Shown here: positions 45,205-57,514 of the stretch, one piece after another
How positions within the stretch are numbered: the stretch's first letter is position 1
How the letters are laid out: each line of letters opens with the position of its first letter
Source: Cephalotus follicularis
Taxonomy: Eukaryota > Streptophyta > Magnoliopsida > Oxalidales > Cephalotaceae
Direction: 5' to 3'
NCBI GenBank assembly: GCA_001972305.1
Contig: BDDD01002926.1
Location: 176,035-240,034 of the forward strand
Length of the DNA: 64,000 nucleotides
Notes under the pieces: model-generated
What the model was told of the DNA's origin: nothing
Database searches by the model: none
The model's input: the letters and a program-made list of their open reading frames with translations, nothing else
Made by a program: the position numbers and the translations under genes

Positions 45205-45655
45205 GTGGAAGGTCGAAGGAGGGGTGCTGCTAGAGGTAGACAGTCAACTCGAAGGACCAGAGCAAATAGGGGTGTTGAGGAAAAAGAAGAGCAGAATATG
45301 GGTCAAGAAGAAGAATTTTTTGCACCAGCTCAAGAAGATCCCAAAGGTTTTATGAGGGAAATGCGTGCCATGATGACCAGAATGAATGATTATATGCGGC
45401 GTCAAGGGGCAGCAGCAGAGCGAACCCCAGCTGAAAGGTCGGTGAGGCATGCAGTAGAAGCACCAGAGTCAACCCCTGCTATAAGGCCAGCTAGGCGTGC
45501 AAAAACAACAAGGAGATAGATCGATTAGCCTTCACGCATGGAGGATCCCTTGATCAGATTTTTAAAGTTAAGTCCTCCATCTTTTACGGGGGACCCCGAT
45601 GCTGTAGCTTCTGGGAGATGGCTGATGCAAATTGAGAAAAATTTCAGAGTCTTGG
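45205..45655 (+). pseudogene. Gag of element C, 5' part
   Basis: N-terminal region of a chromovirus gag close to that of element I: arginine-rich start (EGRRRGAARGRQSTRRTRA), then a linker and the first capsid block (DPLIRFLKLSPPSF, GRWLMQIEKNF). The initiation codon has become GTG at 45205, where I has ATG. Two in-frame TAG codons (45517-45519 and 45526-45528) interrupt it; the first fits CAG to TAG decay, as does the second. Cut at 45655 by element A, whose target duplication CTTGG is 45651-45655. The frame continues correctly at 62859 when A and one duplication are ignored. Confidence 0.85.
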
Positions 45656-46059
45656 TGTAACACCCCCGAATGGCGGGAGTCCTTACCGGTTCATAGTCCG
45701 AAACTAAACATAACCTATCTTATAACATGGTTCAATTTTATTCTTTTTATTAAAATATTAACTCATCTTTTATTCAAATTGCGTGATGGTCTAAATATAA
45801 CATTTATAATCTAAGACATAGTATGAAAACTTTATTCATAATCTGAAAACTAAAACATGAACCAAAAACTGAAACATAATCCAAAGTCATAACTAAAAGG
45901 AATAACAATGTTCAAAAGAGGCCCCAACATGACCATATAATAACTAAACTTAAACGAATTTATCTCCTAGATGATCCTTAAACATAGGTGACATCTCGCT
46001 CATCACACATTGCCCGGATGCTGTCCCAGAATACCTACCGCATGGAAACAAAAACGCGG

Positions 46060-46074
46060 CTGAGCAAACCTCAG
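46060..46074. promoter_or_regulatory. CTGAG/CTCAG hairpin (A 3' LTR)
   Basis: Perfect 5-bp stem, CAAAC loop, 404 nt from the inner LTR end; the same in the 5' LTR (60291-60305) and in L (8281-8295). Confidence 0.6.
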
Positions 46075-46095
46075 TACGGATGTGGAATCATAAAA

Positions 46096-46305
46096 CATAA
46101 AACGATAATTTAAAAGATACAAAAATACCTGAACCCTTAAATATCATATACCTTATACATAAAATAATTTAACATTATTTTCAACAGCGAAGGTAAGTAA
46201 CATAAAATGATAATTTAAAAGATAGAAAAATACCCGAACCTTTAAATATCATATACCTTATACATAAAATAATTTAACATTATTTTCAAAAGCGAAGGTA
46301 AGTAA
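46096..46305. repeat. Two 105-bp tandem repeats in the A LTR
   Basis: Units 46096-46200 and 46201-46305 starting CATAAAA(C/T)GATAATTT. The 5' LTR carries the same duplication (about 60326-60536), so it predates insertion. Confidence 0.88.
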
Positions 46306-47447
46306 TCATACAATCAATTCAAAACGAATATCGAATTTTCAAAGCGTTTTTTTTTTCAATTTCAAAACATAATCCAAGTTCAAAATCCCAAAACATATTC
46401 AAAAAAACGAACAGAGACTTATCCGATTCCATAATCTCATCTCAGAGATCCAAACCGCATACACATATGCGTAATTGCAAGGGGTTTGCAAGGCCCACAT
46501 GCCAAACAGAAGGACGTGTACAGCACTACATAATCAATCCCCAGAATCCATATCATATCACATATCATATACTAGAGTCGACCCATACGCCTCTATCACA
46601 CATATCGGATCCATAAGTCCACCTCATGGGACTTATTCATAACATAGAGAGCCGCCGTAGTCAAATCACACTACTACGGAAGTGTCATGTCCCTGTGCCA
46701 GGGCTACGGCATGCCTATGGTAACTCCATAGGTAGTAAATATCTCGGTGTATATCCTTATTTCAAAAACATTGCTTTATTTCTAAAAACAATTTAAAAAT
46801 GTAAACACATTTTCTAAACATTTTCTGGACATAGCAAAATCATTACATAGCATCAACTCATTTATTTTCCACTGTGAAGAGATGATCATTTCATAACATA
46901 TCGTAACGTATCTTAGCATAAAAATAAAGTTAGGAACATTTAATTTCATAAAATTTCAAAAACCAACTTATTTCCGAAACATATCATAAAACATAACCAA
47001 GTCTATAAAACGAGATCATAGAATAAAATTGGTTTTTAGTTTGATAATCAGATAGTCAAGGAACGATAGAAATCCGTACTTTAATCATAAAAAATAAGTG
47101 AAACGGGATAGTTCCAATGAAATCAGATAGCCAAAGAGCAGAAAATCCGTACATTATTCATAAAGTAAAACTATCTTTTATTTACTACAGTAAAACCGAT
47201 AGGAGGGTATCAAGGAACGAAAATCCGTACCTTAAGCGATAACAACAAAGATAGAAAAATTGATCGACAATTTTAAAAGTCCCTCGAAGCACAAAAATCT
47301 AAAAGATACAATATCATTCATATAAGGATTCAAAAATCACTTCCAAACATCAAACAGTAATTCAGTTGTGTCAAAAGCATGCTCCAAATCATTACAAAAC
47401 CATATGGATAACAAAACTTGAAACCAGAAAATTTACTGGACAGAACC

Positions 47448-47660
47448 AGCCGACTGTAGCAGAATCCAGTCAACTGTTCAAAGGTGGCAGTCGCTGCATT
47501 GCATAGGCAGCCGACTACCCAAACTGGGTTGAATCCAGTCGACTGTGATAGGGGGTCCAGTCGACTGTGTAAGGCAACCAGCCGACTGTTTCTTAAGACA
47601 GTTGACTACACAAGGCGAAACAGCCGACTGTTTAAATGGACAGCCGACTGTTCTGCTCGA
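47448..47660. repeat. GTCGAC-core palindrome cluster in the A 3' LTR (arms ACA/TGT)
   Basis: About ten copies: CAGTCGACTGTG twice, CAGCCGACTGTTT several times, CAGTCAACTGTT, CAGTTGACTAC, and others. Confidence 0.85.
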
Positions 47661-48636
47661 TAGAACAGCAAAACACAGCAGTTTCAATGCAATTTTTCTG
47701 TTAAACTTCCAATATTACAATACCAGATGATCTTAAACACTTACATAGGACTTATGTGACTTAACTATTGTATTCAAACACAAGGAATCATGCCATGGTG
47801 ATCATACTTATAGAGACAATTTTCCAATTCATTGTATACTTAACCATATGATCAATTTTCTGTCAATTGTCATTATCTTTTATCAAATCAGTATGTAGTC
47901 TCTACCTAATGCATGTTGACAGGTTTAGAAGCCATGACACAACTTAGAGTTGCAGGAAATAAAAACCAAAACATACTAGCAACCAACATGCAATGGATTT
48001 TGATAACCTTAAAACAAAACTAAATGCTAAACCAAAACAGTGGAGAATAACAAACCTGATTGTATGAACAAAGAAGCACAAAACAGGCTCCAAGTTATGC
48101 AGGTTCGGCTACCAGGAGAGAGATAAACAATGGAGGCACAAACAATGGGCATATAGCATACTTAACCAAGAATAAAGGCAATTTAGGTCATGGTAAGGTA
48201 AAAAGGGAATCCAAAATCTGATATAATGTGAAAAGAGGGCAGAATTTCGAGATTGAGGGAGAGAATTGAGGGAGAAAATCAGTTTTGTGAGGGAGAGGGA
48301 AGAGACTTACGGGAGAGGGAGAAGAGAATTAGAAAGTAAATAGGTTTAAATAGCATAGATGGATTTATTCCCCAAATAAATAATTTTTCCATAATACATT
48401 ATTCTTTATTTCCAATTAAAACACTTTTACCATATTCTTATTTAAAACTAATTTAAAATACAAAACAATAAATTTTGCTTTTCTAACAATCATATTCTAA
48501 TAAATATGAAAAGCCCCAAGTTACAATCATATAGCCCAAAGAACACATTATGTAGCACAAAACAAATTATGCCAACACAACCAAATAAATCAAATTTAAA
48601 ATCCGAAAATATGCACACGAAAATCGGGGTATTACA

Positions 48637-48655
48637 TCCTTCCCCCCTTAAAAAG
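48637..48655 (-). promoter_or_regulatory. Polypurine tract of element A
   Basis: The minus strand reads CTTTTTAAGGGGGGAAGGA directly before the LTR, preceded by TTTCGGGACGAAAT, a signature of Tekay/Del-type chromoviruses. Confidence 0.9.
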
Positions 48656-48733
48656 ATTTCGTCCCGAAATCTAAACCAATCCGAATCAATAACAGAAAAA
48701 CAACTCAATATGCATAACAAAGTAACGCAGTTA
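48656..48733 (-). other. Deletion joint in element A
   Basis: Short non-coding stretch between the end of the gag remnant and the PPT. In a complete element about 3.5 kb of pol would lie here. Confidence 0.7.
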
Positions 48734-49605
48734 TCACATAATAAGTTGACTTATCAACAAATCAAACTTCATACAGTTACCAAAATAAAAGAAAACCGAA
48801 ACAATACCTGGAGTGTTTGCAGCCTGTCGCGTCGTTAAGGCGAAAACTTTGCCTTTATTTCTCGTACGAGGATTCGGGCAATCCTTAAAGAGATGACCCA
48901 TTTGTCCACAAGCAAAACATGCCCCAGTGGCCTTGTAACATGTCCCAACAGGATGCCACCTCCCACATGTATCACATAAAGAAATCTGAACATTGGGGTT
49001 TCCCCCATCCTTATTCTGATTATGATTCTTTTTATGCTGCTTACCTTCACCTTGTTGTTCAGAATTCTGTCCTCGGGAATCACTCCGATTCTGCTTCCGT
49101 TCTCCTTCTTGCCGAGCTGCCTGAAAGTCCAACCTCTCCAATTCAATATTCTTCGCAGCATTTGCTACTTCTATCACGTCAGCAAACCTGGAGTTTATCA
49201 GTTTTCCCCTTAGCTGGTACTACAATTTCCATTTGAACTTCTCTGCTTGCTCAAATGCAGACCCCGCCACCGATCCAGCGAAACCCGCTAACCTAGTGAA
49301 CCGACCAAAAACTCGGTGACTGATTCACCATCCTTCTGCCTAGTGTTAACAAACTCCCTTGCGTAAGCTTCCTTGTCAGCAGTGGGGAAATACTGCTGAT
49401 AGAAAACTTCACAGAATTCAAACCAGGTCAAGGCATCAATGTAATCTCCTCCCTTAGCCAACCTCAAAGTTTGCCACCACTTTTGAGCATCCCCTTCCAA
49501 TATATAAGTTGCCAACCTTACCTTCTGTTCGTCATCACATCCTAACACATTGAAAATTTTCTCCATGTGCGCAATCTAGTATTCAGCCTCTACAGGTGTG
49601 AGGGC
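48734..49605 (-). pseudogene. Gag of element A, 3' part (capsid and nucleocapsid)
   Basis: Continues the gag begun at 59714 after the B insertion. Capsid part: MEKIFNVLGCDDEQK, KWWQTLRLAKGG, FEFCEVFYQQYFP (about 49566-49370). A frame change near 49300 and an in-frame stop near 49232 follow. Nucleocapsid: CDTCGRWHPVGTC and the zinc knuckle CFACGQMGHLFKDC (about 48990-48880), then GKVFALT, which in complete elements begins the protease region. Reading then stops at the pol deletion. A TAG replaces a codon just before the 49566 Met, consistent with TGG to TAG. Confidence 0.88.
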
Positions 49606-49993
49606 CGAACTGTCACACCCCGTTTTCTGTGAAAGCAACATTAAAGAGGTAAGGCAATCAACACAACATAAATTAGCTTATGCAATAATCCATAAAACAA
49701 AAAACCTTTAATAGCGGAAGCAATAACATGAAATAAGCTGAATTTAAATATGTATCATGCATCCCATACTACGTGATACCCACAAAGTTTATATAAAACC
49801 CAACAACATTGTCGATCGCCCATAAACGGAGCGTGATAATACAGTACGAATAAATAAACCACGTTACAATAATCCAAAAGTCATTGTTCCAAAATTCAAT
49901 ACATAACAATATAAGAACAACACAGCCTTCTCTTTAAGTCTCCATGCGCTGCTCCATATCAAACCTCACTCCATCAATCTATTACAGTAGGGG

Positions 49994-50018
49994 TTAGCCT
50001 TTGTCCTCACTCGGCTAA
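49994..50018. promoter_or_regulatory. TTAGCC/GGCTAA hairpin (B 3' LTR)
   Basis: Six-bp stem, 13-nt loop (TTTGTCCTCACTC), 383 nt from the inner LTR end. Confidence 0.6.
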
Positions 50019-50093
50019 GTGAAATGACTCATAAATACAGTTCGAGGTATATGATAATGAGCAACATGAATGAATGCATTATGATGCAGTACA

Positions 50094-50094
<1 letters not shown>

Positions 50095-50127
<33 letters not shown>
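50095..50127. repeat. TA microsatellite in the B 3' LTR
   Basis: Pure TA run; the shorter counterpart in the 5' LTR (57591-57615) is followed by the 457-bp deletion. Confidence 0.95.
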
Positions 50128-50129
<2 letters not shown>

Positions 50130-50818
50130 CAGTATATATATCACAGAATATACATGTATAAAGTATATGCATGTTCACAGTACATGTATAACCTCATAAG
50201 GTTACATCAACACAAGCAGCAAGTATGTCCCCCAAAAGGAACCAGACAAACAAGTCATCATGACCGTTGCCACCTCCTGGCCCCAACGTCATGCACTCTT
50301 ACTCCAATCCCCGTTTGCGAATGGTTTGAAGCAAGTCCTCCGTACAGGTTGCCTAGCGCGACGGCTAAACAATCAACAGGTTATTAGCACAACGGCCAAT
50401 AATCAACAAGCACAAACACCGTACAGTACAAGTCAAGCAATACTTATAATTACTTGATCAAATATATTTGTTAAAATATAAAACTCTGTTCTCAGGTTGC
50501 AATAAGTTATAAAACTTAAAACAATACGATTGATTGTGTAACCAATCCTTTAAACATTTCTATGTCTTTGGAAAATACTTTCCCTAGTCATTTCGAAAAT
50601 ATATACGTATTTGGCAAATATACATTTTCGTACAAATAATGATTTTAATAATCATACAAGCTTTTCAAAATGGTTAACACTTTTTTTTTAACTCAACCAC
50701 AATGCAATTCACAGTAATAATGCAAACATATGCTCTGAATGCATCTAGGATCGTTTCTAGAGTCGTTTCGGGTCTAATGGGTCCCATTCGTGTGAAACCT
50801 TTCCAAACAGAGGGATAA

Positions 50819-52222
50819 GCATCGATATTTATCCCACAGGCGTCGACGTCTTTACCCTAAGGCACCAACAATTCGTACAGCTATTCCCAGGCGTTTTTGG
50901 ACTAAAGACATCAATGCTTTTCCAAAGACGTCGATGTCTTTATGATACCAAAAGGTATCAGCTCGCGAATCTTGATTCTAGAGGGTAGAATCCGGCCCTT
51001 TAATCCTTCGCATAAACGAATCTCACTCTCTCAAAGTGTAAGGCATGATACTGGTTAACAGGGGATGTAACCAGAACATCGTTTCACAAATAAAACATGC
51101 AATCACCAAAGGCAGTTCACCAACAACAGTAAACACTACTGTTCTGCAATACCCAGAAAAGGCGTCGATGTCTTCCCAAAGACATCGATGTATTTCGCAT
51201 TCACACACGAAGGCATAAATTTGTTGTTCTACAATGCCCAGAAAAGGCATCGATGTCTTTACTCAAGCATCAATGTCTTTCACATTTATACACGAAGGCA
51301 TCGACGTCCTTATGTAGGCGTCGATGTCTATCCAACCCAGAACGTTTTCTCCACAGTTTTAACACACCAAGCCATTATCAAATCCATCTTTTACACAAAC
51401 CAGTTCACACATTCATGTAATCACACATGCATGGTTACTCCGTATTTCACAGTAATCATCACATAAGTCCAAAGATTACAATTCACCCATTAACATGCAA
51501 TTCATCAATGGCATTCATTATCTTAGAACTCAAAAGGCATGTATAAGAATCATCACTTTCCCCTACCTTGTTGTTCTAAGTTAGGAACTAGAAGGTCCAC
51601 CTCTTTTCGTTCCAAACTGGTTACAGCAGCCTCTAGGTCCTTCCCGTTGCTGCAACCACCAGCTCCAAGTTCCAAGCTCCAACCAAGTTCACCAATGGTG
51701 GTTCTCTCTTTCTCCCACTCACTGGTTTCCTCCTCTTCCTTTCCTTTGGTGTTTTAAACGAGAGAGAGAGGTGGGGAGGGGGTTGTTCTTATGCAGATGG
51801 CTCCCTCTCCCTCTTTCTCCCTGCATTCAATGAACACTCTCGTATTCTCTCCCTCTTTCCCAGTGAAATTCTGCATTTCATTTTGTTTCCTTCTCAAGTT
51901 CTCTGCAGGTTGCATGCACACCCACACTTGTCATGTTCTTTCTCCTTCCTCAGTCATGCAGGTCAGAAGGCCATTATGCATGATCAACACATCTCCTTCC
52001 CGTGCCTCAAAAATTTCCCCATTGCATGTTATTCTGTCAGTTCATAATGTGACTGATATCCTTTTCAAAGACGTCAACGTCTTCCATAGACGTCGATGTC
52101 TTTTCCCTTTTTATACGTGGGGGTCGATGTCTTTGCCTACATCGACATGCATGTACATGCATCCACGTACGCCTTTGCTCCCATAGGCGTCGACGTCTTT
52201 CCAAAGACATCGACGTGTTTAT
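50819..52222. repeat. Three GTCGAC-core palindrome clusters in the B 3' LTR
   Basis: Clusters at about 50819-50942, 51161-51335 and 52067-52222. Copies include AAAGACGTCGATGTCTTT (50926), AAAGACATCGATGT (51178), GGCATCGATGTCTTT (51246), AGACGTCGATGTCTTTT (52088) and GGCGTCGACGTCTTT (52187). Two share their short motif exactly with the SIRE LTR, although the elements belong to different superfamilies. Confidence 0.87.
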
Positions 52223-52387
52223 ACCAAAACTGCACCGTTTTGGTTTGAACATACACATTCCTTTCTCCCAAGAAATGTTTAGGGTTTGGTAACATTATTG
52301 AGGCGAAATCTCCAACTTTTTATTAATTCAAGCATACGATTACATCATAGAATGAAATATTACAAAACGAAAATACCGGGTGTTACA

Positions 52388-52405
52388 TCCACCCCTCCTT
52401 CAAGA
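52388..52405 (-). promoter_or_regulatory. Polypurine tract of element B
   Basis: The minus strand reads TTGAAGGAGGGGTGGA directly before the 3' LTR, preceded by TTTCGAGGATGGAATTTC. Confidence 0.9.
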
Positions 52406-52432
52406 AATTCCATCCTCGAAATTAACACAATA

Positions 52433-55400
52433 CTAAAACAAATACGGGTAAAGTTCTCGGATATCATCCTCACGTTCCCAAGTCGCTTCATCCGGCCGGT
52501 GAAATTGCCACTGGACCTTTACCATAGGAATAGTCCGGTTCCTCAATACTTGTGTCTTCCAATCCAAGATTCTCACGGGTGACTCCTTGCAGGAAAGATC
52601 ATCCCTCACCGTAACCGAGTCATAATCCAGGACATGTGATGGATCTCAAATATAACCTCATAGCATCGATACATGGAAGACATCATGTACGCCTGACAAA
52701 GTAGGAGGCAAGGCTAGCTGATAAGCTACCTCCCCAACCCTCTCTAGAATCTCAAAAGGACCAATATAGCGTGACGCTAACTTGCCCTTCCTTCCGAATC
52801 TTTGCACCCCTTTCCTCGGAGATACTTTCAAAAACACGTGATCTCCCACACTGAAGGTCAAAGGCCTCCTCTTCACACTGTCGACATAGCTCTTTTGCCG
52901 ACTCTGTGCCGCTAGCAACTTCTCCTTGATGAACTTGACTTTCTCCGAAGTCTCCTCCACCAAATCCGACCCAAGCAATGGTCGTTCACCAACCTCGTCC
53001 CAACAGATGGGTGACCTACACTTCCTCCCATACAGTGCCTCGTATGGAGACATACCAATACTCGCGTGATAGCTGTTATTATAAGAAAACTCTATCAGAG
53101 GAATATGGTCTTCCCATGTCCCAGCAAAATCGATCACACAAGCCCGAAGCATATCCTCCAAGGTTTGGATGGTACGCTCTGACTGTCCATCTGTTTGAGG
53201 GTGAAAAGCAGTACTGAGATTCAATCTCGTTCCGAATACTGTCTGAAATCTCTTCCAGAAGTTGGAAGTGAAGATCGAATCCCTATCACAAACGATGCTC
53301 ACCGGAACACCGTGTAGTCTCACAATCTCCTTCACGTATAATCGAGCCAAATTGCTCGCAGAATCAGTGACGTGTGTAGGCAAAAAGTGTGTTGATTTGG
53401 TGAGTCTATCAACAATAACCCACACGGCATTATGACGATGCCTAGTCAGTGGACATCCAGAAACAAAGTCCATCGTGATGTGTTCCCATTTCCACTCTGC
53501 CACTGGTAATGACTGTAACAGTCCTGCCGATCTCTGGTGTTCGGCCTTGACCCTCTGGCAAGTCAAACACCTCGCGACATACTCTGCAATTTCGCGCTTC
53601 ATGCCAGGCCACCAGTAAGTCCTCTTCATATCTTGATACATTTTAGTGCTACCAGGATGAATACTGTACAAGGATTTATGAGCTCCGCGAAGCAACTCAT
53701 TCTTCCACCCTGGTTCATTCAGAAGACACACACGTCCCCGATATCTCAGAATACTATCAGCATGTACTCAAATATCAGATTCCGAGTTCAGGTTCTCCCG
53801 AATTCGTTGCAACTCTGGATCGTGTGGTTGTGCGTCCTTGATATGATCCAGTAACACAGGCTGCACTCGCATGTCGGCCACAAAGATCCCCGGTGACTGA
53901 TTGAACAGAGACCACTCTTGGAAGTCTTCTAACATCTTCCATTGCGACACCATTATACTGGCAACCATAGCCTTGCAGCTCAAGGCATCAGCGACTACAT
54001 TCGCTTTCCCCGGGTGGTATTGGATACTGCAGTCATAATCATTAAAGAATTCTACCCACCTGCGCTGTCTCATGTTCAGTGTGTCCTGGTAAAACAAGTA
54101 CCTCAAACTCTTATGATCAGTAAAGATCTCAAACTGAGCTCCATACAAGTAGTGTCTCCATTTCTGAAGAGCAAAGATAATAGCTGCCAGTTTGAGATCA
54201 TGAGTCGGGTAATTCTCTTCGTATGGCTTTAGCTTCCGCGAAGCATAAGCGATCACCCTACCATGTTGCATCAACACGCAACCCAAGTCCTTACCCGATG
54301 CATCACTATAGACTGCAAAGCCCTCATTACCCTCAGGTAATGCCAAGATAGGAGCGGAAACCAACCGATCCTTTAGTTCACGGAAACTAGCTTCACAATC
54401 TTCATCCCAGACAAACAAGGTCTTCTTCTGGGTCAGTCTAGTCAAGGGCTCGGCTATCCTTGAAAAGTTCTGGACAAACCTTCTGTAATACCCCACCAAG
54501 CCAAGAAAACTGCGTACCTCCGTTACGTTCTTCGGCTGTGGCCAATCTCGTACCACCTCTGTCTTGGACGGATCCACCGCCAAACCCTCTCCAGATACAA
54601 TGTGACCAAGGAAGATCACACGGTCAAGCCAAAATTCACACTTACTGAATTTGGCGTACAGCTGCTGCTCTCGGAGAATCTGCAAAACCAACCTCAGATG
54701 GCAAGCATGCTCCTCCTGACTCCTTGAGTATACTAGTACGTCGTCAATAAACACAACGACGAACTGGTCCAGGTACGGTCGAAACACATCGTTCATCAAT
54801 GACATGAACGCAGCCGGCGCATTAGTAACACCAAAAGGCATCACGAGGAACTCGTAGTGACCATACCTTGTCCGGAAAGTAGTCTTCTCAATATCTCCTT
54901 CCCTCACCCTCAACTGGTGATAGCCTGATCTCAAATCGAGTTTCGAGAATACTCTTGCTCCTTGTAACTGGTCTAACAAATCCTCGATGTGAGGTAAAGG
55001 AAACTTGTTCTTGATAGTTGCCTTGTTTAACATTCTGTAGTCAATGCAGAGCCTCATCGACCCATCCTTTTTCTTGACAAACAGTACAGGCGCACCCCAC
55101 AGAGAAACACTGGGTCGAACAAAGCCCTTATCGATCATATCTTGTAACTGCAATTTCAGTTCCCTCAATTCTGCAGGAGCCATTCTATATGGTGATTTAG
55201 AAATAGGAGTTGTACCTGGTATAAGATCGATAACAAACTCCATATTCCTTCTCGGTGGCAAAGATCCCAAGTCATCAGGAAATACATCTGGAAACTCACA
55301 AACCACTGGAATCTCCTCCAGGCTCAGACCCTTTTCTTTCCTCCGATCAATTACATAGGCAAGATACCCTTCGCATCCTTTCTCGAGATACCTCGATGCT

Positions 55401-56995
55401 CGGATAGAGGATATAATTGGTGTAGAAAACCCCTTATCTCCCTTAAATTGGAAAACAGTACCATCGGGCAGACGAAAATCAACCGTCTTGCTGTAGCAGT
55501 CCATGTAAGCATGATGTGCTGACAGCCAATCCATCCCCAAAATAACATCGAAGTCGCGAATGGGCAATACTATCAAATCTGCATACAAGGAAATGCCTGC
55601 CACGGACATCTCACAACTCCTATACACGGTATCTGTATACATGGAAACTCCAGCAGGTGTGCTCACATCCAAGGTGTATGGCATACAGTCTGGTGTTACA
55701 TCTAAGTATGATGCAAATTGTGAAGAAATAAAAGAATGTGATGCTCCAGGGTCCATCAACACTCTAGCAGAAAAACCATAAATATACAGTGTACCTCCAA
55801 TGACTGAGGTAGACTCCAGAATCTCTGTCTGTGAAAGGGTAAAAACTCTACCTTTCGCAATGCCCTTGCCGATGTCCCTTCGCTGTGAAGGCCCCGCTGC
55901 GGCCCCGCAGCTACTAGCTGGTCCAGTAGGTGCTGTAGCCTGAGTCTTCGGGCAATCTCTCACGGAATGGCCAGATGCCCCACACCTCAAACACAATCCG
56001 TTCATCCCCCAGCAATCTTTCTGTAAGTGGCCTTTACGACCACGGTGATAACAAGCTCCAGTTCTGGGATTACTCCCTTGGCTAGGAATACCCTGTGTGG
56101 CAGTCTATCCAGATCTGTTCTTCGATGATTTTGTCGGAGAACCACTGCCTTGCCATTTCGAAGAAGTTGGTCTCGTCGGGCTCTATTTATTTTGTTGTGC
56201 TCGGGCCCTCTCTGCTCGGTCCTCACTGGATATGCTTTCCAGCAGCCTCGCTTTTTGAGCGACTTCCGAAAAAGTACCCAGCTCCATAGCTCTAATCCTC
56301 GACCGAAGATCTGGTCGCAAACCCCTCAGAAATCTCTGTATCTTTTTCACTTCATCGGCTACCAGATAAGGTGAATGTCTGGATAGCTCCATAAACCTGG
56401 CTTGGTACTCGGCCACAGTCATCTCCCCTTGACGTAACTCAAGAAGCTCTGTCTCCCTCCGTTCTTGCTCAACCCAGGGTACATAGGAATCGAGGAACTC
56501 TGTCTGGAATATCTCCCATGTAGCATCGAGTCCAACTGACTCCCACCTCGCTTTAACCATCTCCCACCAGTGAGTGGCCTCTCCCCATAGACGGTACATG
56601 GCAAACTTCAATTTATGTTCATCTGTACAGTCCATTACTTCAAAGATTTTCTCCAAGTCTTGTAGCCACCTCTCAGCGATGGTAGCATCTAGCTCTCCCC
56701 GAAAGCTGGGCGGATTCTGATGCATGAATCTCTCAATGTTCCTCCCAAACTGATTACCATCCTCCCCTGGGCACTGGTCAGGAGCCCTGTGTCATGGTTG
56801 TGCTTGCGCATAATTCCGGCGCAATTCCTCCCTATTAGCCATATTAAAGGCCATCTACTGTTGAAAGTAATCTGCGATACGAGCCATCGGATCTCTCTCA
56901 TCCAAGGGAACATTCATTCCTTGCGGCATATTCGCTTCCTCAGGGGCATTGGCTCCAACAGCCCCAGCCCTAGCGCGCGTTCTCCTTCGGTCCAT
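52433..56995 (-). pseudogene. Gag-pol polyprotein of element B, one frame with seven stops
   Basis: 1,520 codons from the ATG at 56995 to TAG at 52433-52435 with no frameshift. Domains (residues from that ATG): capsid with HWWEMVKARW near 140; zinc knuckles 315-328 (second Cys replaced by Arg) and [14 protein letters not shown] 335-348; protease DPGASHSF at 415; reverse transcriptase with [12 protein letters not shown] around 751; RNase H with Asp 898 and 960 but Lys 935 where the catalytic Glu is expected; integrase with HHCC (1106, 1113, 1143, 1146) and an intact D-D-E triad (1176, 1237, 1273; spacings 60 and 35); chromodomain near the end (ATWEREDDIRELYP). Stops are codons 47, 68, 271, 297, 1076, 1446 and 1450. 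Several read TGA where CGA is likely. The element cannot act autonomously. Confidence 0.95.
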
Positions 56996-57091
56996 TTGTT
57001 CCTATAAGAAGGATGACGGTTAGTCACGACTTTAGGAAAACAATTTATTGATTGCCAAGGAAAGTATCCTAGCTAAGCATATATGGAATAT
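56996..57091 (-). other. Leader of element B
   Basis: About 95 nt between PBS and the gag ATG. No upstream ATG-initiated ORF of note. Confidence 0.7.
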
Positions 57092-57103
57092 GCTCTGATA
57101 CCA
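57092..57103 (-). promoter_or_regulatory. Primer-binding site of element B
   Basis: The minus strand reads TGGTATCAGAGC, initiator tRNA-Met type, 3 nt from the LTR. Confidence 0.92.
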
Positions 57104-57489
57104 CGATGTCACACCCCATTTTCCGTGAAGGCAACATTAAAGCGGTAAGGCAATCAACATAACATAAATCAGCTTATGCAATAATCCATAAAACAAAAAA
57201 ACTTCAATAGCGGAAGAAATAACATGAAATAAGCTGAATTTAAATATGTATTACGCATCCCATACTACGTGATACCCATAAAGTTTATATAAAACCCAAC
57301 AACATTGTCGATCGCCCATAAACGGAGCGTGATAATACAGTACGAATAAATAAACCACGTTACAATAAACCAAAAGTCATTGTTCCAAAATCCAATACAT
57401 AACAATATAAGAACAACTCAGCCTTCTCTTTAAGTCTCCATGCACTGCTCCATATCAAACCTCACTCCATCATTCTGTTATAGTAGGGG

Positions 57490-57514
57490 TTAGCCTTTGT
57501 CCTCATTCGGCTAA
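57490..57514. promoter_or_regulatory. TTAGCC/GGCTAA hairpin (B 5' LTR)
   Basis: Same stem as in the 3' LTR, 383 nt from the inner end, one loop change. Confidence 0.6.

Larger units (their letters stand above)
45656..48636 (-). repeat. 3' LTR of element A (2.98 kb)
   Basis: Ends TGTAACACCCCCGAATGG and CGGGGTATTACA. Contains the CTGAG-CAAAC-CTCAG hairpin (46060-46074), a 105-bp tandem duplication (46096-46305), a second hairpin CCTATGG-TAACT-CCATAGG (46714-46732), a CAGTCGACTG cluster (47448-47660) and a GA-rich stretch near 48240-48340. Nearly the same as the 5' LTR. Confidence 0.92.
49611..52387 (-). repeat. 3' LTR of element B (2.78 kb)
   Basis: Ends TGTCACACCCCG and CCGGGTGTTACA. Holds the TTAGCC/GGCTAA hairpin, a TA run (50095-50127), three palindrome clusters and a CT-rich block near 51700-51870. 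It is 457 bp longer than the 5' LTR, which lost sequence after the TA run. Confidence 0.93.

Noticed and set aside
51791..52186. 131-codon ORF conserved at 51791 and 58829
   Set aside because: The two copies are the LTRs of one element, so identity is expected; no domain, and it crosses a CT-rich stretch and a palindrome cluster.
52433..56995. Stop-codon readthrough or recoding in element B
   Set aside because: Seven stops of two types, including inside gag and next to the chromodomain, plus a changed RNase H catalytic residue, indicate decay rather than programmed recoding.
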